This document shows positions 62,509 through 64,000 of a DNA stretch of 64,000 nucleotides, one piece after another. The position numbers were made by a program, and so were the translations under genes. Within the stretch, counting starts at the first letter, position 1, and the number at the start of each line of letters is the position of its first letter. Source of the stretch: JANLQX01 sp031368215. GTDB lineage: Bacteria > Actinomycetota > Acidimicrobiia > Acidimicrobiales > JANYDT01. The DNA is taken from the NCBI GenBank assembly GCA_031368215.1, contig JANLRD010000028.1:55740-119739 (forward strand), given 5' to 3'. The notes under the pieces are model-generated. The model ran no database searches. It was given only the letters and a program-made list of their open reading frames with translations, and was not told the origin of the DNA.

Positions 62509-63291
62509 CTACTTCGACGTGAGCGCCTCAGCCCCGGCGAGCGCCACCAGGATGGTGCGCTCGACCGCCTCGTCCTTCGCCTCCATCACCACGTTCTCGC
62601 CCTCGGTCCGCTGGGCGATGACGGCACACACGCACCCGGCGCGCATGCCGTACACCGACGCGCACGTGAACACCGTGGCCGACTCCATCTCGTAGTTGAG
62701 GATCCCCAGATTGCGATACTCGTCGGTGATCCCCTGGAGCCGGCGGAGCAGGTGAGGATTGGCCGAACTCGCCGAACGTTCCTGGCCTTCGAAGAAGGTG
62801 TCGACCGACGCGGTGATGCCGACGTGGTGCGGGATGCCGAGCGACGCGGCCGCGTTCGCCAGCGCAACGGTGACGAACGGGTCGCCCGCGGCCGGGAACT
62901 CGATCGGCGCGATGTCTAGGGTCGCGCCCTGACGGCGGAGCGCAGCGCTCGTGATGATCACCGATCCGACCGGTACATACGGTTGCAGCGAGCCGGTTGT
63001 CCCCACGCGGATCACGGTGCGTACGCCGATCTGCGCCAATTCGTTGATCACGATCGACGTCGACGGACCTCCCATGCCGCTCGTGCAGCACAGGATGTCG
63101 ACACCGTTGGCGAGCGTGCCGACGTAGCTCGTGAGGCCACGGTGCTCGCTGAGCAGACGGGCGTCGACAAGCCGCTCGGTGGCAATGTGTTTGGTGCGCT
63201 CCGGATCACCCGACAGCAGCACGAGGTCGGGCACCCGGCCCGCCAGATCGCTGGGGCCGAATCCGATGTGATACCTGCGGTCGTCGCTCAT
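62509..63291 (-). CDS. udp: Uridine phosphorylase (nucleoside phosphorylase family)
   Basis: 260-residue enzyme that cleaves uridine to uracil and ribose-1-phosphate. Family motifs: HIGFGPSDLAGRVPDLVLLSGDPERTKHIA, TSGMGGPSTSIVINELAQIGVRTVIRVGTTGSLQPYVPVG (phosphate and ribose site), VGITASVDTFFEGQE, and NYEMESATVFTCASVYGMRAGCVCAVIAQRT (the E-M-E ribose motif). Length is normal. The ATG at 63291 sits 22 bases after the amidohydrolase gene stop, on the same strand, suggesting an operon. Confidence 0.9.
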   Translation of the reverse strand: MSDDRRYHIGFGPSDLAGRVPDLVLLSGDPERTKHIATERLVDARLLSEHRGLTSYVGTLANGVDILCCTSGMGGPSTSIVINELAQIGVRTVIRVGTTGSLQPYVPVGSVIITSAALRRQGATLDIAPIEFPAAGDPFVTVALANAAASLGIPHHVGITASVDTFFEGQERSASSANPHLLRRLQGITDEYRNLGILNYEMESATVFTCASVYGMRAGCVCAVIAQRTEGENVVMEAKDEAVERTILVALAGAEALTSK

Positions 63292-63313
63292 CTGCCCGAA
63301 GTTACTGGTGTGC

Positions 63314-64000
63314 TCACCGGCTCCCGCGCAGACCGGCGACGAGCATCTGCCCGGGCCGGCCGATCTCATCCATCGGGAGCGACTGCTCGTCTCGGCGTAT
63401 CACCGTGCCGTTCACGAGCACGTGACGGACACCGATCGGTGCGTCGGCGGTGAGCCGCTCGCCGTTCGCCGGGAAGTCACGCACACGGCGGATCGGGCCC
63501 GGGGCAACGGTGGCCGGATCGAACACGCACACGTCGGCGAACGCACCGGCCCGTAGGACCCCGCGGTCGACGAAGCCGAACAGGTCGGCCTGCACCCCGG
63601 TGAGACGGTGCACGGCGTCTTCGAGGGTGAGCGCTTCACGGCCCCGCACCCAATTGCCGAGGAGGTCGGTGGGCAGCGGGGCGTCGCAGATCTGACCGAC
63701 GTGGGCTCCGGCGTCGGAGAGGCCGAGCGTGACGTGTTCTTCGCGCAGCAGACCGGCAATGCCCTCGAGGTCGTCGTTTGCGACCGTCGCTTTGACACGA
63801 AGCGACTTCAAGTCCGGTTCGGCGAGCGCCGCGTCGAGGAGCGCATCGAGCGGATGCACCCCGAGCTGCTCAGCAAGGGCCGCGATGCCCAGACCGATGA
63901 GCTCGGGTTGGGTCGACTCCATCACGGTGAACGTGTCCCAACGCGGGGTCAGCCGGCGGTTGTCGATCCACGCCTGCTTGGCCCGCTGCCGCCACTCCGA
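63314..64000 (-). CDS. D-aminoacylase-type amidohydrolase, C-terminal part (cut by window edge)
   Basis: The last 228 residues of an amidohydrolase-family-3 protein; the N-terminal part lies beyond base 64000. VMESTQPELIGLGIAALAEQLGVHPLDALLDAALAE, VTLGLSDAGAHVGQICDAPLPTDLLGNWVRGREALTLEDAVHRLTGVQADLFGFVDRGVLRAGAFADVCVFDP and VLVNGTVIRR are typical of N-acyl-D-amino-acid deacylases; the Asp in GLSDAGAH is a metal ligand. It could also be an actinobacterial paralogue of unknown substrate. Confidence 0.87.
   Translation of the reverse strand, partial: SEWRQRAKQAWIDNRRLTPRWDTFTVMESTQPELIGLGIAALAEQLGVHPLDALLDAALAEPDLKSLRVKATVANDDLEGIAGLLREEHVTLGLSDAGAHVGQICDAPLPTDLLGNWVRGREALTLEDAVHRLTGVQADLFGFVDRGVLRAGAFADVCVFDPATVAPGPIRRVRDFPANGERLTADAPIGVRHVLVNGTVIRRDEQSLPMDEIGRPGQMLVAGLRGSR

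Overview
The window is a 64 kb piece of a high-GC, gene-dense chromosome from an actinobacterium, most likely of the class Acidimicrobiia. The lineage evidence is a mycobacterial-type Kgd (E2-like plus E1 2-oxoglutarate enzyme in one chain), a CofC enzyme for coenzyme F420 and an F420-type luciferase-like oxidoreductase, a SigK/RskA-like sigma/anti-sigma pair beside a fasciclin protein, an HU protein beside a Lys/Ala-rich tail protein, a TIGR03086 (mycothiol-associated type) protein, and many GTG starts. The class-level assignment is inference. No rRNA, tRNA, CRISPR array, insertion sequence, prophage or conjugation gene was recognised; this is ordinary chromosome with some decayed accessory genes.

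Layout. 1-8.4 kb: the start of prfC (cut by the window edge), a Dph6-like PP-loop protein, a PemK-type toxin-antitoxin pair, a PadR regulator beside a perfect 16-bp palindrome, an ABC-F ATPase, a VOC protein, xthA, and a NYN-type RNase fused to an S1-like domain and a histone-H1-like tail. 8.7-20.9 kb: HAD and Nudix genes, a MscS channel, galE, a TauE/SafE permease, kgd, a membrane HTH protein ending in four VDIGS repeats, an MFS exporter, and ettA with a strong hairpin before its start. 20.9-32.8 kb: a broken WYL regulator, a TIGR03086 protein, cupin, methyltransferase, a radical SAM/AhpD-like pair, envelope-sugar genes (TIGR04282, GT2, dTDP-rhamnose-4-epimerase-like, GT-C, UGT-like), DoxX, a secreted lectin-fold protein, and a decayed nucleotidyltransferase gene pair. 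32.9-44.9 kb: an ASCH-PrmA fusion, an LLM oxidoreductase, a conserved hypothetical, gpsA, wecB, a triple fasciclin protein facing a SigK-like/RskA-like operon, cofC, a PIG-L deacetylase, and HU plus its detached tail.

45-64 kb: a molybdopterin oxidoreductase facing a peroxidase-like gene across a 12-bp inverted repeat, dacB, xseB-xseA, an Nfu protein, nitroreductase, SDR, a NifU-domain protein followed by an inactive/active pair of RecB-like Fe-S nucleases and a membrane protein, two HpcH/CitE-type lyases (malyl-CoA type), a DUF222-HNH protein, a secreted protein, a second MazF-type toxin-antitoxin pair with a 15-bp operator, an MBL hydrolase, uridine phosphorylase, and the end of a D-aminoacylase-type amidohydrolase.

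How the parts connect. The sigma-factor gene and the fasciclin gene carry matching promoter-like elements (YCATCC, 16 bases, CCGGAG) pointing in opposite directions, as expected for an ECF regulon of the mycobacterial SigK-RskA-MPT70/83 kind. The Fe-S nuclease pair follows an Fe-S carrier gene. GalE, WecB, the GT2, GT-C and epimerase genes point to cell-surface glycan synthesis. CofC feeds F420 to enzymes such as the LLM oxidoreductase.
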